Shown here piece by piece: positions 7,310 to 14,791 of a DNA stretch of 27,229 nt (position 1 is the stretch's first letter; each line of letters opens with the position of its first letter). The DNA is from JAZRWQ01 sp045599805. Its GTDB lineage: Bacteria; Bacillota; Clostridia; Oscillospirales; UMGS1783. A program made the translations under genes and the position numbers. The notes beneath the pieces are model-generated. The model saw only the letters and a list, made by a program, of their open reading frames with translations. It did no database searches and was not told the DNA's origin. The DNA lies in contig JAZRWQ010000012.1 of assembly GCA_045599805.1 (NCBI GenBank), positions 1-27,229 of the forward strand, read 5' to 3'.

Positions 7310-7803
7310 TTTTTTGCTCCTTTATCTGTGTTATATTTATTTGAAACTATATTGATTACGAAAAATAATATAACGCTTACGGCGCCCTGCGTTAAATTGC
7401 CCGGCAGGGACGCCAGCGCGCCCGGAACGCCGTACAGTATACCGTCCGCCGCAAAATACAAGGCGGCATTGAGTACGGCGGCAATAAGCGCCGGAACGGC
7501 ATATCTGACAATATGGCTCTTATTCTTTTTGAAAAGCGCAAAAACAATAAGGCACAGCGGCTTTATTATAAAGGTGAACGGAGCATAGATCGCATAGCCC
7601 GAAGCGATATCGGCTATCACCGCGCCTATTGCCGCGGCGGCACAGCCATAACCGAGCGGCAGAAACAGCATCAGCGAAAATACTATCGCATCGCCCGCGT
7701 GGGCAAAGCCGTTTGGCAAAGGTATCCTTATAAGCCATACCGCGAGGAATATCACGGCGGCGAATACCGATGCCGTTGTAAGCTTTTTTACGTGGTCCTT
7801 CAT
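7306..7803 (-). CDS. ECF transporter S component, probably for vitamin B6
   Basis: This is a 165-residue integral membrane protein with about five or six hydrophobic segments. The central part, HAGDAIVFSLMLFLPLGYG, AAAIGAVIADIASGYAIYAP and FIIKPL, is the signature of small substrate-binding S components of energy-coupling factor transporters (the family with G-[DA]-A-x-F and D-x-x-x-G-Y motifs). S components bind a vitamin and share the EcfA/A'/T energising module encoded elsewhere, none of which lies in this window. The gene overlaps the pyridoxine/pyridoxamine kinase upstream by four bases and glyS downstream by four bases. By this linkage I infer a B6 vitamer as substrate, as proposed for PdxU-type components. 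Another pyrimidine or thiamin precursor is possible. Confidence 0.8.
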   Translation of the reverse strand: MKDHVKKLTTASVFAAVIFLAVWLIRIPLPNGFAHAGDAIVFSLMLFLPLGYGCAAAAIGAVIADIASGYAIYAPFTFIIKPLCLIVFALFKKNKSHIVRYAVPALIAAVLNAALYFAADGILYGVPGALASLPGNLTQGAVSVILFFVINIVSNKYNTDKGAKK

Positions 7804-8603
7804 AGCGTTTTCAAAAGCGGCTCGAAAACGATGCCGTCCTTGGGATCGGCTTTACATTCTGCGGTATATTTGAGCGCATCGGTCAGAAAATCGCCCGACT
7901 TTTTGACGGCGGCTTGAAATTCCTCGCCCGAAAGCAGATAGCCGCAAAGCAACGATGCGAACAAATCGCCCGCGCCGCACACGGGAATGTCAATATATTC
8001 ATGCGAAACCCTGAAAAATTCACCGTCATACCCGAAGCTGAAAAGCGCGCCGTTTATCTTAACGCCGGTTATAACGAAATTTCTTCGCGTTACCTCTTTA
8101 AGCGCCGCCGCAATCTCGTTTATATCCTTTTCCGTGGGAGCTTTCGGATAGGCAAGCCCGGTGAGTATGCATGCCTCGGTAAGGTTCGGGGTTATAACGT
8201 CCGCCTCGGCGCAAAGCGCCCTCATGCGCTCGCACATATCCTTTGTATAGGTCTTGTATATCACGCCGTCGTCCCCCATAACGGGATCGACGATGATAAG
8301 CGAATTTTTATGCTTCTTTAAATAGGAAAGCACCGGCTCGATCTGCTTTACGCTCCCCAGAAATCCGGTATACACCGCGTCGGGAGCAAATCCGAGCTTA
8401 TCCCAGCTTTTCAAAAGCGCCGGCATACTATCCGTAAGATCAATAAACTCGTAGCTTTTATAGCCGGTATGCGCCGACAGCACCGCCGTTGGCAGCGGAC
8501 AAGCCTGATGCCCCATGGCGCTTATCACGGGCAATGTTACCGTTAACGAACATCTGCCCATGCCGCTTATATCATTTATCGCGGCAACTCTTCTGCGCTC
8601 CAC
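7800..8603 (-). CDS. pdxY: Pyridoxine/pyridoxamine kinase (PdxK/PdxY, ribokinase fold)
   Basis: It phosphorylates B6 vitamers with ATP to give the PLP precursor, trapping the imported vitamin in the cytoplasm. Landmarks (numbered from the start chosen here) are RVAAINDISGMGRCSLT near the N-terminus, TAVLSAHTGY, YTGFLGS, DPVMGDDG at about 106-113, TPNLTEA, and the catalytic GAGD ending at D213. I prefer the GTG at 8601-8603 (267 residues). AGGAAG lies seven bases upstream of it, whereas the ATG at 8619-8621, six codons further out, has no ribosome binding site. It is the first gene of a three-gene overlapping operon with an S component and glyS. A promoter is proposed at 8640-8668. Close relatives in clostridia are usually annotated pyridoxamine kinase. 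Confidence 0.9.
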   Translation of the reverse strand: MERRRVAAINDISGMGRCSLTVTLPVISAMGHQACPLPTAVLSAHTGYKSYEFIDLTDSMPALLKSWDKLGFAPDAVYTGFLGSVKQIEPVLSYLKKHKNSLIIVDPVMGDDGVIYKTYTKDMCERMRALCAEADVITPNLTEACILTGLAYPKAPTEKDINEIAAALKEVTRRNFVITGVKINGALFSFGYDGEFFRVSHEYIDIPVCGAGDLFASLLCGYLLSGEEFQAAVKKSGDFLTDALKYTAECKADPKDGIVFEPLLKTL

Positions 8604-8639
8604 GCTTACGCTTCCTTTCATAGTGATAGATAATATATT

Positions 8640-8668
8640 ATTGTACTATATTTCAGATGTAAAATCAA
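8640..8668 (-). promoter_or_regulatory. Candidate sigma-A promoter for the pdxY-ECF-glyS operon
   Basis: On the minus strand TTGATT (8663-8668) and TACAAT (8640-8645) are separated by 17 bases, placing transcription start about 30 bases before the GTG start. The short leader leaves no room for a T-box or riboswitch. Confidence 0.5.
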
Positions 8669-8675
8669 TATCAGA

Positions 8676-8702
8676 TTTCGGTTTTCGGTTTTCGGTTTTC
8701 AG
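8676..8702. repeat. Array of 7-bp repeat TTTTCGG
   Basis: Nearly four copies of TTTTCGG in tandem (the first lacks one T, the last reads TTTTCAG), just upstream of the candidate pdxY promoter. Confidence 0.8.
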
Positions 8703-8727
8703 TAGGGGCGAACAGAGCTGCCCGGCA

Positions 8728-8815
<88 letters not shown>

Positions 8816-8841
8816 TCGTTTTTTCCGTTAAAAGCTTTTGC

Positions 8842-8872
8842 AAAAAAAAGAAGTGCCCGGCGGCACTTCTTT
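8842..8872 (-). terminator. Intrinsic terminator of the small membrane-protein pair
   Basis: Read on the minus strand: an 11-bp stem AAAGAAGTGCC / GGCACTTCTTT (plus-strand positions 8847-8857 and 8862-8872, 4-base loop), followed by a run of eight T (8842-8849 as A on the plus strand, the first bases also in the stem). It directly follows the gene ending at 8878. Confidence 0.85.
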
Positions 8873-8877
8873 GCTTC

Positions 8878-9306
8878 TTATTCTTCGGTTTTTGCTTCTT
8901 CCTGCTGTTCCGGCTGTTCTTCCTTTTTGATTGCTTCCTTCTCCATCTCGCGCTTATACATGATGTAGAAGTAGATGCCGGTTAATATAAGAAGAATAAC
9001 GCAGAAGACGGCAACAAATATGTCGCTTACACTCAGTTCCTTTTCGGGCATCGGGGCAAAGCCGTCGGTGCTTCTGGAAACGGGAGCGGGAGAAACAACT
9101 ATCTTTTCTTCTTTTAGTTCGGGATCGGGAATGGCATTGTCAATCTTTTCCTCATCGTCGGGAACTGACTCATCGGGAACGATAGTTACGATCTTTCCGT
9201 CGACGGGGGCTTCCATTACCTTTATCTCATCGGCAAGAACGGTAACGGATGCGAGCATGCAAATTGCCAAAACCATAACAACAGCGAGAGCAAGTGTTTT
9301 TTTCAT
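8878..9306 (-). CDS. Exported single-pass membrane protein of unknown function
   Basis: I do not recognise this 142-residue protein. It has a signal peptide (MKKTLALAVVMVLAICMLAS...VLA, cleavage probably near residue 25). An acidic, proline-rich extracellular segment (26-90) has no evident fold, and one membrane helix follows at about 95-117 (DIFVAVFCVILLILTGIYFY). A charged cytoplasmic tail rich in Glu, Lys and Gln ends the protein. It lies 32 bases after the LRR protein gene with its own AAGGAAG ribosome binding site and ends at a terminator, so the two form a bicistronic unit. Its helix begins with the same D-I-aromatic-V-x-V-F-C pattern as its neighbour. This suggests a common origin or a helix-helix contact. 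Confidence 0.75.
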   Translation of the reverse strand: MKKTLALAVVMVLAICMLASVTVLADEIKVMEAPVDGKIVTIVPDESVPDDEEKIDNAIPDPELKEEKIVVSPAPVSRSTDGFAPMPEKELSVSDIFVAVFCVILLILTGIYFYIMYKREMEKEAIKKEEQPEQQEEAKTEE

Positions 9307-9338
9307 TTTTATTTACTTCCTTTTTATATTAGTTTTGT

Positions 9339-10001
9339 TTATTCATTATCTTTATGTTTTCCGAACCGGATCCAAAAGGCAAGCGCCATGCCGCCGAGCA
9401 TAACGAGGCAGAAAACGATAACGTAGATATCGCCCTTGTTTATCATGCTGGAAGTCTCCATAGCGGTGTCAACAACCTCTGTGGCCGGAACATAATTGTA
9501 AAAATCCACGTAACCTGCGCCGTAAAAGTCGGTCGCGTTTGCCGCTATCCATTCGCGCGGCGCGTAAAATTCGATATAGTCAACATTCTTGAACGCGTTT
9601 GACGCAACCTTAAGCGATTTGCTTTCGGAAACTACCGCGGAAAGCTTTATGCAGTCCCTGAATGCGTTTGCGTCAATAAGCTTAACGGAGGAAGAGATCG
9701 TAACCTTTTCAAGGTTTACGCAGGAGGCGAATGCCATGGCGCCTATGCCGGTTATGCCTTCTTCGATAACCACTTCACTCATCTTCTTGCCTTCAAACTG
9801 ATTATTGGGTATTGTATAATCGCTGTCGCTGCCGCCGGAAAAGCCCTTTTCGATATGTACCGTGCCGTCTGCCTCGGTCATCACGTTTATATAGCCGCTG
9901 TTTACGGTGCTCGGGCCGATATCATCCGCGCTTACCGGAAGATAAGACAGCATGGAAAGCATTAAAACAACTGCCGTAATGCAGGATAATGTTTTTCTCA
10001 T
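9339..10001 (-). CDS. Exported leucine-rich repeat (BspA-like) single-pass membrane protein
   Basis: This is a 220-residue protein with an N-terminal signal peptide (MRKTLSCITAVVLMLSMLSYLPVSA, cleavage near 25). A short block of BspA/LRR_5-type repeats lies at about 60-145 (MSEVVIEEGITGIGAMAFASCVNLEKV, then VKLIDANAFRDCIKL and VASNAFKNV), and one membrane helix at about 190-212 (DIYVIVFCLVMLGGMALAFW), with a short basic cytoplasmic end. LRR_5 repeats usually mediate binding at the cell surface. The predicted ectodomain is small, with only three or four repeats. It is first in a two-gene unit with the following exported protein, driven by the promoter at 10039-10067. The ligand is unknown. Confidence 0.8.
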   Translation of the reverse strand: MRKTLSCITAVVLMLSMLSYLPVSADDIGPSTVNSGYINVMTEADGTVHIEKGFSGGSDSDYTIPNNQFEGKKMSEVVIEEGITGIGAMAFASCVNLEKVTISSSVKLIDANAFRDCIKLSAVVSESKSLKVASNAFKNVDYIEFYAPREWIAANATDFYGAGYVDFYNYVPATEVVDTAMETSSMINKGDIYVIVFCLVMLGGMALAFWIRFGKHKDNE

Positions 10002-10038
10002 TTCACATCGTTCCCCGTAGTGAATTCATATTTTTTTC

Positions 10039-10067
10039 AGTATATCACAACGCTTATCATTTTACAA
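10039..10067 (-). promoter_or_regulatory. Sigma-A promoter for the LRR/membrane-protein pair
   Basis: On the minus strand TTGTAA (10062-10067), a 17-base spacer and TATACT (10039-10044) preceded by TGA form an extended -10 promoter about 38 bases upstream of the ATG at 10001. Confidence 0.65.
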
Positions 10068-10110
10068 GAAAAAAACTTTCGAAAATTATTTTATACCAGG
10101 CATATTTAAC

Positions 10111-10140
10111 TTGACATATATATAAGGAAAAATGTATTAT
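10111..10140 (+). promoter_or_regulatory. Near-consensus sigma-A promoter of the V-ATPase operon
   Basis: TTGACA (10111-10116) and TATTAT (10135-10140) are separated by 18 bases. Initiation is expected near 10147, about 38 bases before the first ATG. The leader has a strong GGGGGAGA ribosome binding site (10173-10180). Confidence 0.8.
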
Positions 10141-10184
10141 AGAGTATAGAATAATAGGTTAACTGTTATGATGGGGGAGATAAT

Positions 10185-10433
10185 ATGAATAAAAAAATAC
10201 GCGCATGGCAGTATGCGCTTATACTGCTCGGTCTTGTATGCGTTATGATATCGCGAAAAATACCCTCCGCCGAAAAATACCTTGTTACGGGCGGACTTGT
10301 GGAAATAAGCGCTATCTGCGTATGGCTGGGCATAGACTACTGGAAGATAAACAAAAGATACGTAGGGTGTCTGCTGTTTTTATCGGCGGCGCTCGAGGTA
10401 TATCTCGCAATTCAGCTATTTATCAGTATATAA
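10185..10433 (+). CDS. Small three-helix membrane protein leading the V-ATPase operon
   Basis: I do not recognise a family. This 82-residue protein is basic at the N-terminus (MNKKIRAW) and has three hydrophobic segments at about 9-24, 33-51 and 60-81, separated by short charged turns (SRKIPSAEKY, DYWKINKRY). There is a Glu inside the second segment (GGLVEIS) and another in the third (AALEVYL). It sits right behind the operon promoter, and its stop codon TAA is part of the ribosome binding site of the next gene (AAGGAGG at 10432-10438), so it is the first gene of the V-ATPase transcript. An assembly or accessory function, comparable in position to AtpI of F-type operons, is only an inference from location. 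Confidence 0.75.
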   Translation: MNKKIRAWQYALILLGLVCVMISRKIPSAEKYLVTGGLVEISAICVWLGIDYWKINKRYVGCLLFLSAALEVYLAIQLFISI

Positions 10434-10445
10434 GGAGGCAAAACG

Positions 10446-10754
10446 GTGGCAAAGGAAGCTTTGAATGCCGTACTTGAGGCAGAGGAAAAATCGGCGCAGA
10501 TAATAAACGATGCGAAAGAAAAAGCCGCCGCCATGTTAGACGAGGCAAAGGCTTACGCAGCGGAGAACGAAAAAACCACTCTCAAAGAAACGGCCGACGA
10601 AACCGAAAAGCGCATTGCGCAGGTAAATAAAGAATGCAATGAATTTACCGCACAGGCAGCCGAAACGGGCAAAAACGAGGCCGCCGCTTATGAAAAGGCG
10701 GTAATGGAAAAGGCGGACGGCGCCGTTTCCGCCATTATTGAGGCTTTGTTTTAA
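10446..10754 (+). CDS. ntpF: V-type ATPase peripheral-stalk subunit (H / NtpF type)
   Basis: This 102-residue, highly charged, Ala/Glu/Lys-rich coiled coil (about 5-85, e.g. KEALNAVLEAEEKSAQIINDA) belongs to the peripheral stalk (E/G-type stator) that holds the catalytic head against the membrane motor. It starts with GTG at 10446, seven bases after AAGGAGG; no ATG fits. Its place immediately before the I subunit matches ntpF in the Enterococcus hirae operon (F-I-K-E-C-G-A-B-D), where it partners with the E subunit. Composition and position support the call, since sequence conservation in this family is low. Other nomenclature: AhaH or subunit H. Confidence 0.85.
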   Translation: MAKEALNAVLEAEEKSAQIINDAKEKAAAMLDEAKAYAAENEKTTLKETADETEKRIAQVNKECNEFTAQAAETGKNEAAAYEKAVMEKADGAVSAIIEALF

Positions 10755-10765
10755 GGAGGCGTGAT

Positions 10766-12748
10766 ATGTCGATAGTAAAGATACAAAGCATCGAGATATG
10801 CGGCATAATGACTCAGCGCAAAAAGATACTGGAATATATCCAGCGGAAGGGCATCATGGAAGTAAGCGATGCCGGATGCGATGAGCTTGAAACCGTAGAC
10901 ACCTCGGGCGCTTTGTCTGTTTTCAAAAACAAAAAGAATACGCTTTCGCGCGCTGTGGAAATACTGACGCTTGCACGGCCCGAGCTTAAGGGCGGCTTGC
11001 TGTCCTCCTTCAAGGGGCGCACGCCGGTAGGCAAGGACGACTACGATGCGTTTTACAAAAAATTAAACGAAACCTTGAAAACGGCAAACGAAATAATAAA
11101 TGCCGACAGGGAAATAAGCGAGGAAAAGGCGCTGCGCGTAAAGAACGCGTCATTATCCGGCGCGATAGAACCGTATAAGGATTTTGATTTGTCCATGATA
11201 AACGCGCGTACCGATTCTTCCCTCTATGCCGTGGGCGCTTTCCCGCCGAAGACGGCGCTTGAAGATATCCTGGCGCTTTTCGATGAAGACACTCCGGTGC
11301 ACGCCGAGATATTAAGCAACAATAAAGACCAAACCTGTGCCTTTATATTATATAGGAAGAAGGATAAGGACAAGGTTGAGGATATACTTCGCCAAAACTT
11401 CTTTATCGCCCCTCCCTTTATAACCGAAACACCGCCGCTTCAGAAGCTTGAAAGCTTAAAGAGGGAAACGGAAGAGTCGAAAGCCAGAGAGGCAAAGGCG
11501 AAAGAGCGCATAGCCCTTTACGCAAAGGATATTGATGAGCTTCGCTTCGCGCTTGACCATTTCACGATGCGTGAGGAGAAATACCGCGTTATATCCTCCC
11601 TCGCCGTTACCGACCATGCCTTCTTCATGAAGGGCTATATCCCGCAGAAAAAAGCGCAGGCCTTTAAAGAGGATATAGAAAAGAGGTTTACGGCGGCAGT
11701 TGAAATATCGGAGGCGGACGACAACGCGCCGGTGCTCACCGAGAATAACGCACTGGCAGCCCCCGTAGAAACGGTGCTTTCGGCGTACGGCATGCCCGGC
11801 AAGGGCGATATAGATCCCACCGGCATAATGTCGATATTCTACTACATCCTCTTCGGACTTATGTTTTCGGATGCCGGATACGGCGCGCTGATGGCGCTTA
11901 TATGCGGCATAATATGGGTGATCTACCGCCGTTCGGACGCGCCTATAATGAAATCGGTAAAGATGTTTTTCTACTGCGGCGTATCCACCCTTATATGGGG
12001 ACTTATTTTAGGCAGCTTTTTCGGCGACGCGCTGGAGGTCATATCACAAAACTTCCTCAATACAAGCTGGAAGACGCCCTGCTTATGGTTCGCCCCGATA
12101 AAGGACCCGATGAAGATGCTTATCTTCACCATGGTCATAGGTCTTATCCATATGTTTACCGGTCTTGGCATCGCCGCCTACCAGTGCATACGGGACAAGC
12201 GCTGGCTTGACCTGTTCGCCGATGTTATCGCATGGCTTATGCTTCTTGTATCGCTCATCTTCATGCTTATGGGCAGCGGCATTTTCGAGGGCATCGCCGG
12301 CTGGAAGCTTAATTACAACTCCACGCAGAGCATGATAATAAACATCGCGGCGATCTTAAGCGCGGTATTCATCGTGCTCACGGCAGGCAGGGAATCCAAA
12401 AACATCTTAAAGCGCCTTATGAAAGGTCTTTACGGACTGTACGGTGTGACCGGCTGGCTGGGCGACGTTATTTCCTATTCACGTCTTCTGGCACTGGGTC
12501 TGGCAACCGGCGTTGTAGGCTCGGTAGTAAACCAGATGGGCGCCATGATAGGAAACCCGATAGCCTTCGCGATAGTTTTCATTATAGGTCATCTTTTGAA
12601 TTTCCTTATCAACGTACTGGGTGCGTATGTGCATACGAACAGACTGCAGTTCGTTGAGTTTTTCGGCAAGTTCTATTCGGGCGGCGGCAGAGAATTCGCC
12701 CCCTTCAATACAAATACAAAATATTATTCCGTTAAGGAGGACAAATAA
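10766..12748 (+). CDS. ntpI: V-type ATPase subunit I (membrane stator, 'a' subunit)
   Basis: This is a 660-residue protein. The cytoplasmic N-terminal half (1-345) contains two coiled-coil stretches (about 75-125 and 230-275) that contact the peripheral stalks. The C-terminal half has about seven to eight membrane helices, starting at IMSIFYYILFGLMFSDAGYGALM. It forms the ion half-channels beside the K ring. The essential arginine is visible as R573 in ISYSRLLALGLA, with a second conserved arginine at R626 in VHTNRLQFVEFF; the E. hirae NtpI counterparts are R573 and R629. The family's C-terminal GGGREFAPF motif is present. AAGGAGG precedes the ATG by seven bases, and ntpK follows after two bases. 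Confidence 0.95.
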   Translation: MSIVKIQSIEICGIMTQRKKILEYIQRKGIMEVSDAGCDELETVDTSGALSVFKNKKNTLSRAVEILTLARPELKGGLLSSFKGRTPVGKDDYDAFYKKLNETLKTANEIINADREISEEKALRVKNASLSGAIEPYKDFDLSMINARTDSSLYAVGAFPPKTALEDILALFDEDTPVHAEILSNNKDQTCAFILYRKKDKDKVEDILRQNFFIAPPFITETPPLQKLESLKRETEESKAREAKAKERIALYAKDIDELRFALDHFTMREEKYRVISSLAVTDHAFFMKGYIPQKKAQAFKEDIEKRFTAAVEISEADDNAPVLTENNALAAPVETVLSAYGMPGKGDIDPTGIMSIFYYILFGLMFSDAGYGALMALICGIIWVIYRRSDAPIMKSVKMFFYCGVSTLIWGLILGSFFGDALEVISQNFLNTSWKTPCLWFAPIKDPMKMLIFTMVIGLIHMFTGLGIAAYQCIRDKRWLDLFADVIAWLMLLVSLIFMLMGSGIFEGIAGWKLNYNSTQSMIINIAAILSAVFIVLTAGRESKNILKRLMKGLYGLYGVTGWLGDVISYSRLLALGLATGVVGSVVNQMGAMIGNPIAFAIVFIIGHLLNFLINVLGAYVHTNRLQFVEFFGKFYSGGGREFAPFNTNTKYYSVKEDK

Positions 12749-12750
12749 TT

Positions 12751-13236
12751 ATGGCAAACATGGGTTTATTTTTCGCAGTTTTAGGTGCAGCACTCGCAAT
12801 CATCATGGCAGGTATCGGTTCGGCAATCGGTGTCGGCATGGGCGGCATGGCAGCTTCCGGCGTTGTTTCGGAGGAGCCCGGTCTTTTCGGTAAGGTTCTT
12901 ATCTTACAGCTTCTGCCCGGCACACAGGGTATTTACGGATTGCTCGTTGCCTTCCTCTGCCTTTCCAATATCGGACTTTTAAGCGGCAGCGTTGAAAGCA
13001 TTTCTCTTCTCAAGGGCCTGTGCTACTGCGCAGCCTGCCTGCCTATCGCTCTGGGCGGTTTATTCTCCGCTATCCATCAGGGCAAGGCATCCGTTTCGGC
13101 AATCTCCCTCGTTGCAAAGCGCCCCGAGCAGTCGGGTAAAGCGCTCATCTTCCCGGCAATGGTTGAAACCTACGCCATCCTTTCTCTGCTTGTTTCCATA
13201 CTTGCACTCAACGGCGTTGCAGGCGCAAGCTTCTGA
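12751..13236 (+). CDS. ntpK: V-type ATPase subunit K (rotor ring, probably Na+-binding)
   Basis: This 161-residue proteolipid has four membrane helices arising from a duplicated hairpin; each half has the G-x-G-x-A-x-G-x-G-x-G pattern or its remnant. Copies form the rotor ring. Only the second hairpin has the ion-binding carboxylate, E139 in FPAMVETYAIL, the same number as in E. hirae NtpK. The first hairpin has LLPGTQGIYG in its place. The remaining Na+ ligands described for E. hirae (L61, T64, Q65, Q110, E139) are all present as L55, T58, Q59, Q110 and E139, which supports Na+ rather than H+ coupling. The gene starts two bases after ntpI, with an AAGGAGG site in the end of ntpI. Confidence 0.95.
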   Translation: MANMGLFFAVLGAALAIIMAGIGSAIGVGMGGMAASGVVSEEPGLFGKVLILQLLPGTQGIYGLLVAFLCLSNIGLLSGSVESISLLKGLCYCAACLPIALGGLFSAIHQGKASVSAISLVAKRPEQSGKALIFPAMVETYAILSLLVSILALNGVAGASF

Positions 13237-13272
13237 TTTTTATAAAAGCATCCTGTGAAAGGAGACGGAAAA

Positions 13273-13851
13273 GTGTCCGGACTTGAGAAACTTACACAAA
13301 GCATTCTGGATGAGGCAAAAAATTACGCCGCCGGCATTGTAAGCGATGCCGAAAAGGAATGCGCGCAGATAAAAAAGGACTCCGACGATAGGTGCGCAAG
13401 GATAAAGCACACCGCCTCGGAAGAAAACGACAAAAAAGAAGCTCAGCTTAAAGAGGCATCGGTAAGCGCCGCTGCACTCATAAAAAAGCAGGAGCTGCTG
13501 CGCACCAAGCGCAAAGTAATAGACAGCGTTACGGATAAGGTAAAACAGCGCCTTTACTCCCTTGACAACGAAAAGTATTTTGAAATCCTGCTTCGCCTTG
13601 CAAAGAAAAACGCACACGCTGGCGAGAAGGGACAGATGCTTTTGAACGCCGGGGACAAAACGCGCCTGACCACGGGCTTTGAAAAGGATATTGCCGCTTT
13701 GGGCTTATCCCTTTCGGAAAAGGACGCACAGATTAAGGGCGGATTTATCTTAAAGTACGGAGGAATCGAAGAAAACTGCTCGTTCGACGCGGTGCTTGAC
13801 AGCGCATCCGATACCGTTACCGATATCGTTGCAAACGAGCTTTTCAGGTGA
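13273..13851 (+). CDS. ntpE: V-type ATPase subunit E (peripheral stalk)
   Basis: This protein has 192 residues. The N-terminal 80 or so form a charged coiled coil (EKLTQSILDEAKNYAAGIVSDAEKE), and a globular C-terminal domain (KYFEILLRLAKKN, GGFILKYGGIEENCSFDAVLDSASD) binds the top of the A3B3 head. The GGFIL...Y..IEENCSF region is the family signature. I choose the GTG at 13273, seven bases after GGAGA (13261-13265). An in-frame GTG at 13255 would place this ribosome binding site inside the gene and is less likely. Subunit C follows after four bases. The product works as the stator rod together with the H/NtpF protein. Confidence 0.92.
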   Translation: MSGLEKLTQSILDEAKNYAAGIVSDAEKECAQIKKDSDDRCARIKHTASEENDKKEAQLKEASVSAAALIKKQELLRTKRKVIDSVTDKVKQRLYSLDNEKYFEILLRLAKKNAHAGEKGQMLLNAGDKTRLTTGFEKDIAALGLSLSEKDAQIKGGFILKYGGIEENCSFDAVLDSASDTVTDIVANELFR

Positions 13852-13855
13852 TAAT

Positions 13856-14791
13856 ATGGCAGATAACGATTACATTTACGCCGTTTCGCGCGTGCGCTAC
13901 CGCGAAAAGTTCTGCCTTGACAAAGCCTTTTTGTCATCCTTACTTGCGGCAAAGTCTTATGACGAAGCGATAAAAATGCTTGCCGACAAGGGCTATGAGG
14001 GCAATGACTCCGATGAAATATGCAAAAACGCCGAAAACGCGCTTGAAGCCTTTATGTCGGAGATAACCGATAAAAAGGACATGGCGGTAATTTTTGCCGA
14101 AAGCGATTTCCATAATCTCAAGGCTGCGGTAAGAAGCGCCGTATTCCCCGATGCCGGCGATATGTTTCTGCCTGACGGCGTGTACAGCGCAAAGGAAATC
14201 GACCGCGCCGTTAAGGAGGAGCAGTTCGATTCTCTTCCCGAATGTATGCGCGCTCCGGCAAGGGACGCCTTAAAGCGCCTTCGTGAAACGGGCGACGGCC
14301 AGCTTTGCGATATCATAATCGACCGCGCAATGGCAGACTATATGCTTTCCTTCAAAGAGGGCTTCTTCGGATATTTCGCCGCGCACACCGCCACCGTTTA
14401 TGATCTTAAAACGGCGGTAAGAGGCTCGCTTATGAAAAAGAAAAGCGCCTTTTACGATGAGGCGCTCGGCGACACGCCCTTTATCGACAGGAAAAAGCTT
14501 AAGGCGGCGGCATTGTCGGGCGAGGTCGGCGAATATATAAAAAATACCGATTACTCAAAATGTGCCGATGCTCTGAAGACCGGCTTTGCATCATTCGAAC
14601 GCGCCTGTGACGATATCCTTATGGAAAAGATAAGAAGCTATAAGCGCGAATTCTTCGGTATCGAGCCTATCGCCGCATACTATTTAGGCAAGCAAAACGA
14701 AATAAAAACCCTGCGCGTTATACTCACGGCGAAAAAGTACGGCGTGGATGATGAGTTTTTGAAAGAAAGGTTGAGGCAGTCCTATGTATAA
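13856..14791 (+). CDS. ntpC: V-type ATPase subunit C (central-stalk socket, 'd' type)
   Basis: This 311-residue soluble subunit is the funnel-shaped socket linking the membrane K ring to the rotating D-F shaft. The all-helical sequence starts MADNDYIYAVSRVRYRE, with the typical Y-x-A-V-x-R-V-R/K N-terminus, and contains the internal repeat-like features of the family (FFGYFAAHTATVYDLKTAVRG; IEPIAAYYLGKQNEIKTLRVILTAK). The G-x-Q-N-E-I-K-x-L-R motif near the C-terminus is diagnostic. The ATG at 13856 lies four bases after the ntpE stop codon. Twenty further in-frame codons upstream overlap ntpE and are not part of the protein. The end overlaps the next gene by eight bases. Confidence 0.92.
   Translation: MADNDYIYAVSRVRYREKFCLDKAFLSSLLAAKSYDEAIKMLADKGYEGNDSDEICKNAENALEAFMSEITDKKDMAVIFAESDFHNLKAAVRSAVFPDAGDMFLPDGVYSAKEIDRAVKEEQFDSLPECMRAPARDALKRLRETGDGQLCDIIIDRAMADYMLSFKEGFFGYFAAHTATVYDLKTAVRGSLMKKKSAFYDEALGDTPFIDRKKLKAAALSGEVGEYIKNTDYSKCADALKTGFASFERACDDILMEKIRSYKREFFGIEPIAAYYLGKQNEIKTLRVILTAKKYGVDDEFLKERLRQSYV

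Noticed and set aside
8604..8680. T-box or other riboswitch ahead of the pdxY-ECF-glyS operon
   Set aside because: The promoter at 8640-8668 leaves a leader of about 30 bases, far too short, and no T-box sequence is visible.
10205..10477. Alternative 90-codon frame overlapping the small membrane protein
   Set aside because: It lacks a ribosome binding site and conflicts with the well-placed GGGGGAGA/ATG at 10185 and the GTG start of ntpF.
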